NCBI GenBank assembly: GCA_016931325.1
Contig: JAFGFC010000157.1
Span: 1-52,011, forward strand
Direction of reading: 5' to 3'
DNA length: 52,011 nucleotides
Source of the DNA: Spirochaetota bacterium
Lineage (GTDB): Bacteria > Spirochaetota > JAHITG01 > JAFGFC01
Shown: piece by piece, positions 24,472 through 31,517 of the stretch
How positions within the stretch are numbered: the stretch's first letter is position 1
Layout of the letters: every line of letters starts with the position of its first letter
The notes under the pieces: model-generated
The model's input: only the letters and a program-made list of their open reading frames with translations
Databases searched by the model: none
Told to the model about the DNA's origin: nothing
Program-made: the position numbers and the translations under genes

Positions 24472-26220
24472 TCAGGTCACAGAATGTTCCAGCATTTTGT
24501 TAATCGGCTGACCCGCCGGTACCATCGGAAATACATTCTCTTCCTGATCAACCCTGAAATCCATGATCACAGGGCCTTTTATGGCCAGGGCCTCTTTTAG
24601 AACCCCACGTACGTCTTTTGGATTCTTTATGGTATACCCTTTAACATTATAGGCTTTGGCTAATTGTTCGAAATCAGGGACCATGTCAGGACAATGAGAA
24701 CCCGGCCCATGACAGATCGGAGAGCAGTCCTTATGCCTTCCCAGGCAGGTGAATGAATATCTCTTTTTAAAGAACAACTGTTGCCATTGCCTCACCATCC
24801 CCAGATACATGTTGTTCATGATAACCACCTTTACGGGGATCTGGTAATTTGATACGGTTGCCAGTTCCTGAATATTCATCTGGATACTCCCGTCACCGGC
24901 AATATCAACAACAGTAGCCTGCGGATTGGCCACGGCCGCTCCAATCGCCGCGGGGAATCCATATCCCATTGTCCCCAGACCACCGCTTGATAACAGCTGC
25001 CGGGTTCGCGCATATTTGTAATACTGAGCCGCCCACATCTGATGCTGACCCACTTCGGTACAAATGATCGCTTCCCCCTTTGTCAGATCATAGAGCTGTT
25101 CCAGTACATACTGTGGTTTTATCACTTTCTCACTTTTTGTATAGGACAGGGGATACTTTTTTTTAATATCCTTAACATAAGCAACCCATTCTTTTATATC
25201 ACATTTTGAAACATACTTTAAAAGCTCCTTTAATACCAGCTTTACATCCCCGACGATGGGCATGTCCACATCAACACTTTTACCAATAGAAGAAGGATCA
25301 ATATCAATATGGATGATCTTGGCATGAGGAGCAAATTCATCCAGCTTTCCTGTCACCCTGTCATCAAACCGCGCGCCGATGGAAATGACCAGATCGGAAT
25401 CGCTTACAGCGATATTAGCATACTTTGTCCCGTGCATACCCAGCATCTCGAGACTCAGGGGATGCAAGCTGGGGAATCCTCCCAGTCCTAAAAGAGTCAT
25501 GGTTACAGGAATGCCTGTTTTTTCAACAAGGCTCTTTAATTCTTTATCCGCTCCGGAGAGGATCACACCACCGCCGGCATAGATAACGGGCTTTTTGGCT
25601 TCCATTATCATTTTTGCAGCCTGCTGGATCTGTTTGATATTCCCTTCATACGTAGGGTTATAACCCCTTATATTCACCTTTTCCGGAAGCTTTTTAAACT
25701 CTGTTTGAGCCTTTGAAATATCAGAAGGGATATCTATAAGAACCGGTCCCGGGCGGCCGGTTTTCGCTAAATAAAAAGCTTCTTTTATAACTCGAGGCAG
25801 ATCCCTGACATCCTTTACCAGATAATTATGTTTTGTAACAGCATATGTGATGCCGGTTGTATTGACTTCCTGAAAAGCGTCATTACCTATCATCTTGGTC
25901 GCTACCTGCCCTGTAATGGCCACCATGGGAATGGAGTCCATATAAGCTGTCGCAATGCCGGTGACCAGGTTCGTGGCTCCCGGACCCGAAGTGGCCATGC
26001 AGACACCCACTCTGCCGGTTGATCGGGAATATCCATCAGCCGCATGAGCGGCAGCCTGCTCATGCCGCATCAGGTAAAATTTGATCTTTGCTGAATAATC
26101 AAATAGTGTATCAAAAATAGCAATGACCGAGCCCCCGGGGATCCCGAATATTGTATCCGTCCCTTCTTCGATCAGTCCATTGATTAATATCTCCGAGCCT
26201 GTTCTTTTCAAAGCGATCAC
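24472..26220 (-). CDS. ilvB: Acetolactate synthase large subunit with cysteine-rich insert
   Basis: IlvB makes acetolactate from pyruvate using thiamine diphosphate. The 582-residue protein has the three expected domains. The catalytic Glu lies in '[14 protein letters not shown]' and the ThDP/Mg motif in '[15 protein letters not shown]'. Near residues 488-512, after 'KKRYS', it carries an extra loop with four cysteines spaced C-x6-C-x3-C-x6-C, absent from the E. coli enzymes. The start is uncertain: GTG 26220 has its AAAGGA almost adjacent, whereas TTG 26211 ('MKRTGSEI') lies at the normal distance. It heads the ilv-leu-spe run behind the promoter at 26278-26306. Confidence 0.95.
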   Translation of the reverse strand: MIALKRTGSEILINGLIEEGTDTIFGIPGGSVIAIFDTLFDYSAKIKFYLMRHEQAAAHAADGYSRSTGRVGVCMATSGPGATNLVTGIATAYMDSIPMVAITGQVATKMIGNDAFQEVNTTGITYAVTKHNYLVKDVRDLPRVIKEAFYLAKTGRPGPVLIDIPSDISKAQTEFKKLPEKVNIRGYNPTYEGNIKQIQQAAKMIMEAKKPVIYAGGGVILSGADKELKSLVEKTGIPVTMTLLGLGGFPSLHPLSLEMLGMHGTKYANIAVSDSDLVISIGARFDDRVTGKLDEFAPHAKIIHIDIDPSSIGKSVDVDMPIVGDVKLVLKELLKYVSKCDIKEWVAYVKDIKKKYPLSYTKSEKVIKPQYVLEQLYDLTKGEAIICTEVGQHQMWAAQYYKYARTRQLLSSGGLGTMGYGFPAAIGAAVANPQATVVDIAGDGSIQMNIQELATVSNYQIPVKVVIMNNMYLGMVRQWQQLFFKKRYSFTCLGRHKDCSPICHGPGSHCPDMVPDFEQLAKAYNVKGYTIKNPKDVRGVLKEALAIKGPVIMDFRVDQEENVFPMVPAGQPINKMLEHSVT

Positions 26221-26240
26221 ATCCTTTTATTAAATTTGTT

Positions 26241-26261
26241 AAAAAAGGACACCGTCCCCTT
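26241..26261 (-). promoter_or_regulatory. Leader hairpin with U-rich 3' arm before ilvB
   Basis: On the minus strand AAGGGGAC pairs with GTCCTTTT (8 bp, two G-T pairs) around a GGT loop, and the 3' arm runs into six T in all. It sits in a leader of about 50 bases between the promoter and ilvB. It looks like a weak intrinsic terminator, so it could act as an attenuator. The core also resembles short repeats scattered in many uncultured genomes. Confidence 0.45.
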
Positions 26262-26277
26262 AAAATTGGTAATCTGT

Positions 26278-26306
26278 ATAATACTATAACATATATTAAA
26301 TGTCAA
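26278..26306 (-). promoter_or_regulatory. Near-consensus promoter of the ilv-leu-spe operon
   Basis: On the minus strand a perfect TTGACA is followed after exactly 17 bases by TATTAT. Transcription should start near 26271. Confidence 0.7.
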
Positions 26307-26344
26307 GTGAAAATGGCCTGACCTTTGTTCTTTGAAAATTTCCC

Positions 26345-26373
26345 TTGACCCTTTAAAACAAAATCGATATAAT
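26345..26373 (+). promoter_or_regulatory. Near-consensus promoter of tRNA-Gly
   Basis: TTGACC is followed after exactly 17 bases by a perfect TATAAT. Transcription should begin near 26380, about ten bases before the mature tRNA. It is back to back with the ilv promoter. Confidence 0.7.
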
Positions 26374-26390
26374 TGACCATGTTCCTTTTT

Positions 26391-26461
26391 GCGGCCGTAG
26401 TTTAATGGTAAAACCCCAGCCTTCCAAGCTGGTTATGTCGGTTCGATTCCGATCGGCCGCT
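26391..26461 (+). tRNA. tRNA-Gly (anticodon TCC)
   Basis: The 71-base sequence folds as a full cloverleaf: a seven-pair acceptor stem GCGGCCG/CGGCCGC, a four-pair D stem GTTT/AAAC, an anticodon stem CCAGC/GCTGG with loop CTTCCAA, and a T stem GTCGG/CCGAT with loop TTCGATT. The anticodon TCC reads GGA and GGG glycine codons. The discriminator is T and no CCA is encoded, so CCA is added by enzyme. A TPR lipoprotein gene starts 16 bases after the tRNA and is probably on the same transcript. Confidence 0.95.
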
Positions 26462-26476
26462 TTATATCAGTATACA

Positions 26477-27193
26477 ATGAGAATAAAAAACATTTATATT
26501 ATTATTTTACTCTTTCTCTTCCTCTTTCATTGTTCAAAATCACAGGTAGAGATGGCCAGGGATAAAGAAAATTTTGCCAAACTTACCACTCAGGGTGATA
26601 TTTTATATAATGATTCGGATTATGTGTCCGCTCTGCCTTATTTTTTAAAGGCAGAAAAGATCGCTCCTAAAGATGGCTTATTACTCTACAAAATCGCCTT
26701 CTGTTATGATAAAGGGGAAAAGGACCTTGTCAATGCTAAAAAATACTATGAACGATCATTGAAATTTCTTAAAACCAATGATCATATCAGTGAAATGGCC
26801 GGGGCTTATTTCAATCTTGGTGTGATTGCCCAGCGCAAGGATAATTTTGAAGAAAAATATAATCATTTTGCTGCCGCCTACTCGCTGCTCAGCAAGATCG
26901 AGGAGATGGGAAAAGCCTCAGGGATCGACTTTTTTCGATTGGGATATTATGCCATGGACAGCAAACAGTATGATCTTTCCATAAAATATTTTAAAAAAGC
27001 CATTCATGCTCTGAGTGTTGAAAATCCAAACCATTTTTACCATGCCGGGGCTTATTTTAACATTGGCAAGATCTATTGGGATAATAATGATATAAAGCAG
27101 GCTCTTTCTTACTGGAAAAAGGCTCTTGATCTGGAACCTGATAATGCCATGTATAAAGAGTGGTATGACAAAGCCCTTTTAGAACAAGATTAA
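26477..27193 (+). CDS. TPR-repeat lipoprotein
   Basis: This 238-residue protein starts with a hydrophobic signal ending L-F-H-C19, a relaxed lipobox, then a Ser/Lys-rich stretch. The rest consists of TPR repeats: 'YVSALPYFLKAEKIAPKDG' near 50, 'YDLSIKYFKKAI' and 'DIKQALSYWKKALDLEPDN' near the end. TPRs mediate protein contacts; the partner is unknown. I chose the ATG at 26477, because an upstream reading would run through the tRNA. No Shine-Dalgarno sequence precedes it. The 3' end overlaps the opposing NSS transporter gene by four bases. Confidence 0.78.
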   Translation: MRIKNIYIIILLFLFLFHCSKSQVEMARDKENFAKLTTQGDILYNDSDYVSALPYFLKAEKIAPKDGLLLYKIAFCYDKGEKDLVNAKKYYERSLKFLKTNDHISEMAGAYFNLGVIAQRKDNFEEKYNHFAAAYSLLSKIEEMGKASGIDFFRLGYYAMDSKQYDLSIKYFKKAIHALSVENPNHFYHAGAYFNIGKIYWDNNDIKQALSYWKKALDLEPDNAMYKEWYDKALLEQD

Positions 27194-28614
27194 AGCCTTA
27201 TCGCTCCGATCGTAAATAAAAAAGCTATAAAGACAGCTACCGGTGATATAAACCTCAAAAAGATCCCCCATAAAGAAGCCAGTGTAACCACATGTATATC
27301 AGAATTATGACTGGGATCATCCTTTAGCCCGGCCAAAAGAGCGATCAGATGAACATCTGCAAAGTTAGCCGAGCCATGTCTGATCTCATCCACAGCCGGT
27401 TTTACTCCCCAGACCCATCCAATAAAAACAGAGATGAAAAAGCCGCCCAGGGGCAGAAAATAATTCGAGGCCAGATTATCTACAAAATCAAAGAAAGATT
27501 TTCCTGCGATTGAAACATGTTTCCAGACCCCAAAAGAAAGCGCAGAAGGAATACCCAATAAAAAGATAAACGTACCAAAAATAACAACCGCCAGAGTCCT
27601 TTTCATCTTTAATTCATCCACAAAATAAGCGGTCACGACCTCTAAAAGAGAAACAGCCGAGGTCAGAGCCGCGATAGCCACAAGGGAAAAGAATAAAAGA
27701 CCCCAGAAAGACCCGAAGGTCATTTTTGCAAAAACAGCCGGAAGTATATTAAAAACCAAACCCGGCCCGGCATCAGGCGGAAAACCCATGGCAAAAACAG
27801 CCGGGAATATAGCCAATCCGGCTAAAAGGGCGATTACTGTATCAATGATCACAACCATAAGTGAAGACTTGAATAAATTCTCGTTCTTGGAAAGGTAACT
27901 TCCATAGGTTATCATCGCTCCCATCCCAAGACTCAGAGAAAAAAAAGCATGGCCCAGAGCAATAAGAACAGACCGGGAAGACAGCTTTGAAAAATCCGGG
28001 CTTAAATAGTACCTGACCCCTTCCATAGAGCCCTTCAGAGATAAGCCCTTGAAAACAAGGACCAGGATGATAACAAAAATAGTGGGCATAAGGATCTTGC
28101 TCCACCTTTCTATCCCTTTCCTGATGCCTTTATAGACAATAGCTATAGCCAGGAACATGAATACGGCGTGACATAAAATACTGTAATAAGGGCTGGCCGT
28201 AAAGTTACTGAATTCAGAGCTGGAATCTTTTATCGTTGAAGCGAAACTGAATCCTGTAGCAACAGATTTAAAAATATAACCCAGAGTCCACCCTCCGACT
28301 ACACTGTAAAAAGAGAGAATTAAAAAGCCCGCTAAAACCCCCATATAACCCGCCAGTTTCCAGAACTGTCCCCGGTGAAGTGACATATAGGCGCCTACGG
28401 GATTTCGCTGAGTCTTTCTTCCCACTACGATCTCAGCCAGCATAACCGGCAACCCGACAAAAATAATGGCTAAAAGATATACCACAACAAACGCGCCACC
28501 CCCGTTCTCACCTGTGATATAGGGAAATTTCCAGATGTTCCCCAGACCCACGGCTGATCCGGCGGCCGCCAGGATAAATCCGATGCGACTGCTCCAATGT
28601 TCTCTTCTTTCCAT
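27190..28614 (-). CDS. NSS-family sodium-dependent transporter
   Basis: This 474-residue protein belongs to the neurotransmitter:sodium symporter family (LeuT, MhsT), which imports amino acids or similar solutes with Na+. The hallmark first span with its unwound ion-binding stretch is clear: 'AAAGSAVGLGNIWKFPYIT' near 14-32, followed by 'GGGAFVVVYLLAIIFVGLP' and 'MLAEIVVGRKTQRNP'. About 11 to 12 spans are expected at this length. The substrate cannot be told from sequence. A promoter (28639-28666) and an AAGGAA site precede the ATG. It is monocistronic. Confidence 0.93.
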   Translation of the reverse strand: MERREHWSSRIGFILAAAGSAVGLGNIWKFPYITGENGGGAFVVVYLLAIIFVGLPVMLAEIVVGRKTQRNPVGAYMSLHRGQFWKLAGYMGVLAGFLILSFYSVVGGWTLGYIFKSVATGFSFASTIKDSSSEFSNFTASPYYSILCHAVFMFLAIAIVYKGIRKGIERWSKILMPTIFVIILVLVFKGLSLKGSMEGVRYYLSPDFSKLSSRSVLIALGHAFFSLSLGMGAMITYGSYLSKNENLFKSSLMVVIIDTVIALLAGLAIFPAVFAMGFPPDAGPGLVFNILPAVFAKMTFGSFWGLLFFSLVAIAALTSAVSLLEVVTAYFVDELKMKRTLAVVIFGTFIFLLGIPSALSFGVWKHVSIAGKSFFDFVDNLASNYFLPLGGFFISVFIGWVWGVKPAVDEIRHGSANFADVHLIALLAGLKDDPSHNSDIHVVTLASLWGIFLRFISPVAVFIAFLFTIGAIRL

Positions 28615-28638
28615 ATTTTTTTCCTTGAATTTTTAAAT

Positions 28639-28666
28639 AAAATAATTTTTTCTTTTACAATGTCAA
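28639..28666 (-). promoter_or_regulatory. Sigma70-type promoter for the NSS transporter
   Basis: On the minus strand a perfect TTGACA is followed after 16 bases by TATTTT, 24 bases before the ATG. Confidence 0.5.
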
Positions 28667-28680
28667 GAAAAGCCAGTTCC

Positions 28681-30117
28681 CTACAGATTGCTTATTTCTG
28701 TGCGGTTTTTATATTCATTCACAAACGCCGTATCCAGGTTTAGTTCCAGCTGGGCTTCTCTGATATTATCCTCGGACAACCAGTTCACAGGACATTGTTT
28801 GTCCGCAAATATTCTCAGGACCACATACTTTACGGGAATATCCTGAAGGATCCGATGGTGCTCTGTTTTCAAAAAACGGTCATGCTCCTCATCATAAACA
28901 GCCACGGATCTGAGATCATCCTGCCTTAAAATACTTTCTTTCCCCTCGCAGGAGGAAAACAGGTTATGGTTGCGAACATCGATGATACTTCTGGATATAA
29001 CAAATTCTGATGAAGGGATCAGACGCTTCAGCTTGCTTTTCATCTCTTCTTCGTTTATGATATGATCTTTCTTCATGAACTTGTAAATATAGTTCTCCTC
29101 TTCAAATATGGTTTTAAAGACCGTCTCTCTTTTATCAAGGATATTAAGCCAATAACGGGCGATCTTTTTTTTCTCTCCCTTCTCGTTCTGCCAGACCCGG
29201 ATCTGCGAATTCAAGCTGAAATCATCCAGAAAAAGAAACTTGTCCAGATCTTTATGGATATTCCCAAATTTCATGATCTTGAATATTTGAGGTATCAATT
29301 TCCCGAAAGAAAATTCCAAAAGCTGTTTTTTTTCATTAAAATAAACATTCTTGAACATATTCAGGCGTATATCAAGAAAAGATCTCAGGGCCGGAAGAGC
29401 ACATTTATTGATGGTCAGGCCCCGGATGGAAATAAAGGACTGGTCAAAGAGTCTTTTATAATTGATCTGTCCGATTTCCTTGACCCCCGAAAAGTACTGG
29501 TCCCTCAGCAAAAAATCGATAGCATCAACATTGAACACACCGAACATGATCTTGGCAAAGACCCTTTCCCAGAAATCAAACGAACCAAGGTCCTTTGGCA
29601 TTTTTATAAATTTGACAACAGATTCTGGTTCTATGGTTTTTTCAAAAGGGCCAAAAGGCGAGACCTTGATCTGGCGCAGAATATCACCCATTTCTTCGGT
29701 GATGATTCTGGCTGAAATATCTTCATGAGTTTTTTCATATAATGGATAGGTATAGATCTCATCAATGAGATGACCAAAAGGAGCATGCCCTATGTCATGC
29801 AAAAGCCCGGCTAATCGAAAAAGTTCAACAACATAATTCTCTTCCGGAATGAATTCATCCGGAAAGGTCTGTCTGAAAGTAGGATAAAGTTTTTTCGCCA
29901 TATCCCCTGCCAGATGCATGGTGCCCAGAGAATGTAAAAATCTTGTATGCACACTGTTCGGAAATACAAGCCAGCTGGTCTGCAGCTGAAGGATCCGCCT
30001 CAAGCGCTGGAACCAGGGAGAATCGATCAGGTCTTTTTCTGATTTTCCGTCATGGGATTTAGTAAAGTAGATATAATCATAAATAACATCTCTGATCCAT
30101 TCCAGACCATTTATCAT
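28681..30117 (-). CDS. HD-superfamily phosphohydrolase, dNTPase-like
   Basis: This 478-residue protein has a complete HD metal site: H62 in 'RFLHSLGTMHLA', H107-D108 in 'LLHDIGHAPFGH' and a later Asp in 'VDAIDFLLRDQ' (about 205). The layout matches the SAMHD1/dGTPase-like branch, whose members hydrolyse dNTPs or related nucleotides. The C-terminal 250 residues are less conserved and contain 'NPVWLSEDN'-like motifs I cannot assign. The predicted promoter (30125-30152) ends only seven bases before the ATG, so the mRNA may lack a leader. The substrate is not certain. Confidence 0.88.
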   Translation of the reverse strand: MINGLEWIRDVIYDYIYFTKSHDGKSEKDLIDSPWFQRLRRILQLQTSWLVFPNSVHTRFLHSLGTMHLAGDMAKKLYPTFRQTFPDEFIPEENYVVELFRLAGLLHDIGHAPFGHLIDEIYTYPLYEKTHEDISARIITEEMGDILRQIKVSPFGPFEKTIEPESVVKFIKMPKDLGSFDFWERVFAKIMFGVFNVDAIDFLLRDQYFSGVKEIGQINYKRLFDQSFISIRGLTINKCALPALRSFLDIRLNMFKNVYFNEKKQLLEFSFGKLIPQIFKIMKFGNIHKDLDKFLFLDDFSLNSQIRVWQNEKGEKKKIARYWLNILDKRETVFKTIFEEENYIYKFMKKDHIINEEEMKSKLKRLIPSSEFVISRSIIDVRNHNLFSSCEGKESILRQDDLRSVAVYDEEHDRFLKTEHHRILQDIPVKYVVLRIFADKQCPVNWLSEDNIREAQLELNLDTAFVNEYKNRTEISNL

Positions 30118-30124
30118 AAAACAA

Positions 30125-30152
30125 AAAATATAAACATTCCCTAAAAAGTCAA
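30125..30152 (-). promoter_or_regulatory. Promoter of the HD phosphohydrolase, very close to the ATG
   Basis: TTGACT and TATTTT on the minus strand are separated by 16 bases; only seven bases lie between the -10 and the start codon. A TATATT with a 14-base gap overlaps it. Confidence 0.4.
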
Positions 30153-30166
30153 CACATTTCCTTCAC

Positions 30167-30210
30167 CGTTCTTCGCTTAAAAAAACCAAGAACGATGAAC
30201 AAAGAACATA
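30167..30210. repeat. Short GAAC-type repeats in the 30.1-30.3 kb intergenic space
   Basis: Three seven-base units (GAACGAT, GAACAAA, GAACATA) lie in tandem at 30190-30210, and CGTTCTT at 30167-30173 is the inverse of AAGAACG at 30188-30194. The style resembles the degenerate short repeats at the uvrB 3' end. Such tracts are common between genes; the role is unknown. Confidence 0.4.
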
Positions 30211-30218
30211 TTAGTTTA

Positions 30219-30247
30219 TTGACATTTTCCTTTCTCTGCGTTAAATT
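30219..30247 (+). promoter_or_regulatory. Promoter of the GATase-like gene, very close to the ATG
   Basis: A perfect TTGACA is followed after 17 bases by TAAATT. Only 13 bases separate the -10 from the ATG at 30261, and no Shine-Dalgarno sequence is present. Confidence 0.5.
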
Positions 30248-30260
30248 ATGATTAGATGAT

Positions 30261-31514
30261 ATGAAAAAATTAATATTCATCATTTTATGCCTTTTCTGTT
30301 CATTGAACCTGTACAGCCAAAAGCTTTTGATCTTTATGGATGAAATGCAGACAGACCATTTAAAAGCCTATGGTGTGGTATACTGGGCCCTGACTCAGGG
30401 TGAAAGAGCGGAATGGCTCCTTAATTACAGGAGCGGATCATTTCTCATCGATGACTCTCAGGAAAGCAGGGAGAAAGCGAATCTAATGGGAGTCTCCTTT
30501 CAACCGCTTGACAGCGATCAGCTGACATCCATCTATCAACAGATAGAAGAGAATAATATGAACCAGATCTTTTTAGATAAGGCTCCCAGAGTGGCTGTCT
30601 ATGCGCCCTCTTTTGCCGAACCGTGGGATGATGCTGTGAGGTTAGCCCTTGAATACGCAAGCATTCCTTACAAAAGGCTATGGGATGAAGAAGTGCTTTT
30701 AGGTGAGCTTGAACAATACGACTGGCTTCATCTGCATCATGAGGATTTTACCGGCCAGTATGGCAAATTCTATGCCAGTTATAGAAAAACACAATGGTAT
30801 CAAAAACAGGTCTCACTTTTTACTAAAATGGCCAGGGAACTGGGTTATAAATCAGTTCAGTCAGAAAAATGCGCTGTGGCTAAAATGATACAGGCTTATG
30901 TATCTGCCGGTGGTTTTCTCTTTGCCATGTGCGCGGCCTGTGATACCATTGATATTGCATTGTCAGCGGAAAATATTGATATTGTCCCTCAAGAGATAGA
31001 CGGAACCGGTTTTGATAGCGATGCTCAGAAAAAACTGGATTTTACCAAATGTTTTGCCTTTGAAAATTTTCAGCTCATTTTTGATCCTTTTGTATATGAA
31101 TTTTCTGATATTGATATTAATATCATGCAGGAAGGGCTTTATTACAAACCGGACACATTCAGCCTATTCGACTTTTCTGCCAAGGAGGATCCTGTCCCCT
31201 GTATGCTTACGCAGAACCATAAGAACGTGATAAAAGGTTTCCTGGGCCAGACCACCGCGTTTAACCGCAAAGTGATAAAAGACTCTGTCACTATTTTAGG
31301 TGAAACAAAGGATACGGATAGAGTACGCTATATCCACGGCGAATTCGGCAAAGGCACCTATACGTTCCTGGGAGGTCATGATCCCGAAGATTACAGGCAT
31401 CTTGTCGGTGATCCTCCCACTGACCTTTCCTTGCACAAAAATTCTGCAGGATATCGACTTATTTTAAACAATGTCCTTTTCCCGGCAGCGCACAAGAAAC
31501 GGAGAAAAACCTGA
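30261..31514 (+). CDS. Secreted protein with class-I-GATase-like fold, function unknown
   Basis: This 417-residue protein has a signal peptide (about 1-19). 'LIFMDEMQTDHLKAYGVVYW' follows directly, then 'EWLLNYRSGSFL'. I recall this pattern from proteins in Bacteroidetes labelled asparagine synthetase B. It has none of the AsnB N-terminal Cys or ATP-binding motifs, so that label is wrong. The region near 220 ('GGFLFAMCAACDTIDIAL') looks like a nucleophile elbow with Cys, and the end 'GGHDPEDYRHLVGDPPTDL' is distinctive. A GATase-like or ThuA-like fold in the periplasm is my inference. It is three bases before uvrB, probably in one transcript. Confidence 0.7.
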   Translation: MKKLIFIILCLFCSLNLYSQKLLIFMDEMQTDHLKAYGVVYWALTQGERAEWLLNYRSGSFLIDDSQESREKANLMGVSFQPLDSDQLTSIYQQIEENNMNQIFLDKAPRVAVYAPSFAEPWDDAVRLALEYASIPYKRLWDEEVLLGELEQYDWLHLHHEDFTGQYGKFYASYRKTQWYQKQVSLFTKMARELGYKSVQSEKCAVAKMIQAYVSAGGFLFAMCAACDTIDIALSAENIDIVPQEIDGTGFDSDAQKKLDFTKCFAFENFQLIFDPFVYEFSDIDINIMQEGLYYKPDTFSLFDFSAKEDPVPCMLTQNHKNVIKGFLGQTTAFNRKVIKDSVTILGETKDTDRVRYIHGEFGKGTYTFLGGHDPEDYRHLVGDPPTDLSLHKNSAGYRLILNNVLFPAAHKKRRKT

Positions 31515-31517
31515 TCC

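Noticed and set aside
24472-26220. Frameshift or sequencing error behind the IlvB insert
   Set aside because: The frame is open and the sequence on both sides of the insert matches the family. The insert is rich in meaningful Cys, Gly and Pro, not random.
26221-26390. T-box, leucine or other amino acid riboswitch before ilvB
   Set aside because: The leader is only about 50 bases, too short for a T-box, and has none of its conserved motifs.
30261-31514. Asparagine synthetase B annotation
   Set aside because: The N-terminal catalytic Cys and the ATP pyrophosphatase motif of AsnB are both missing.
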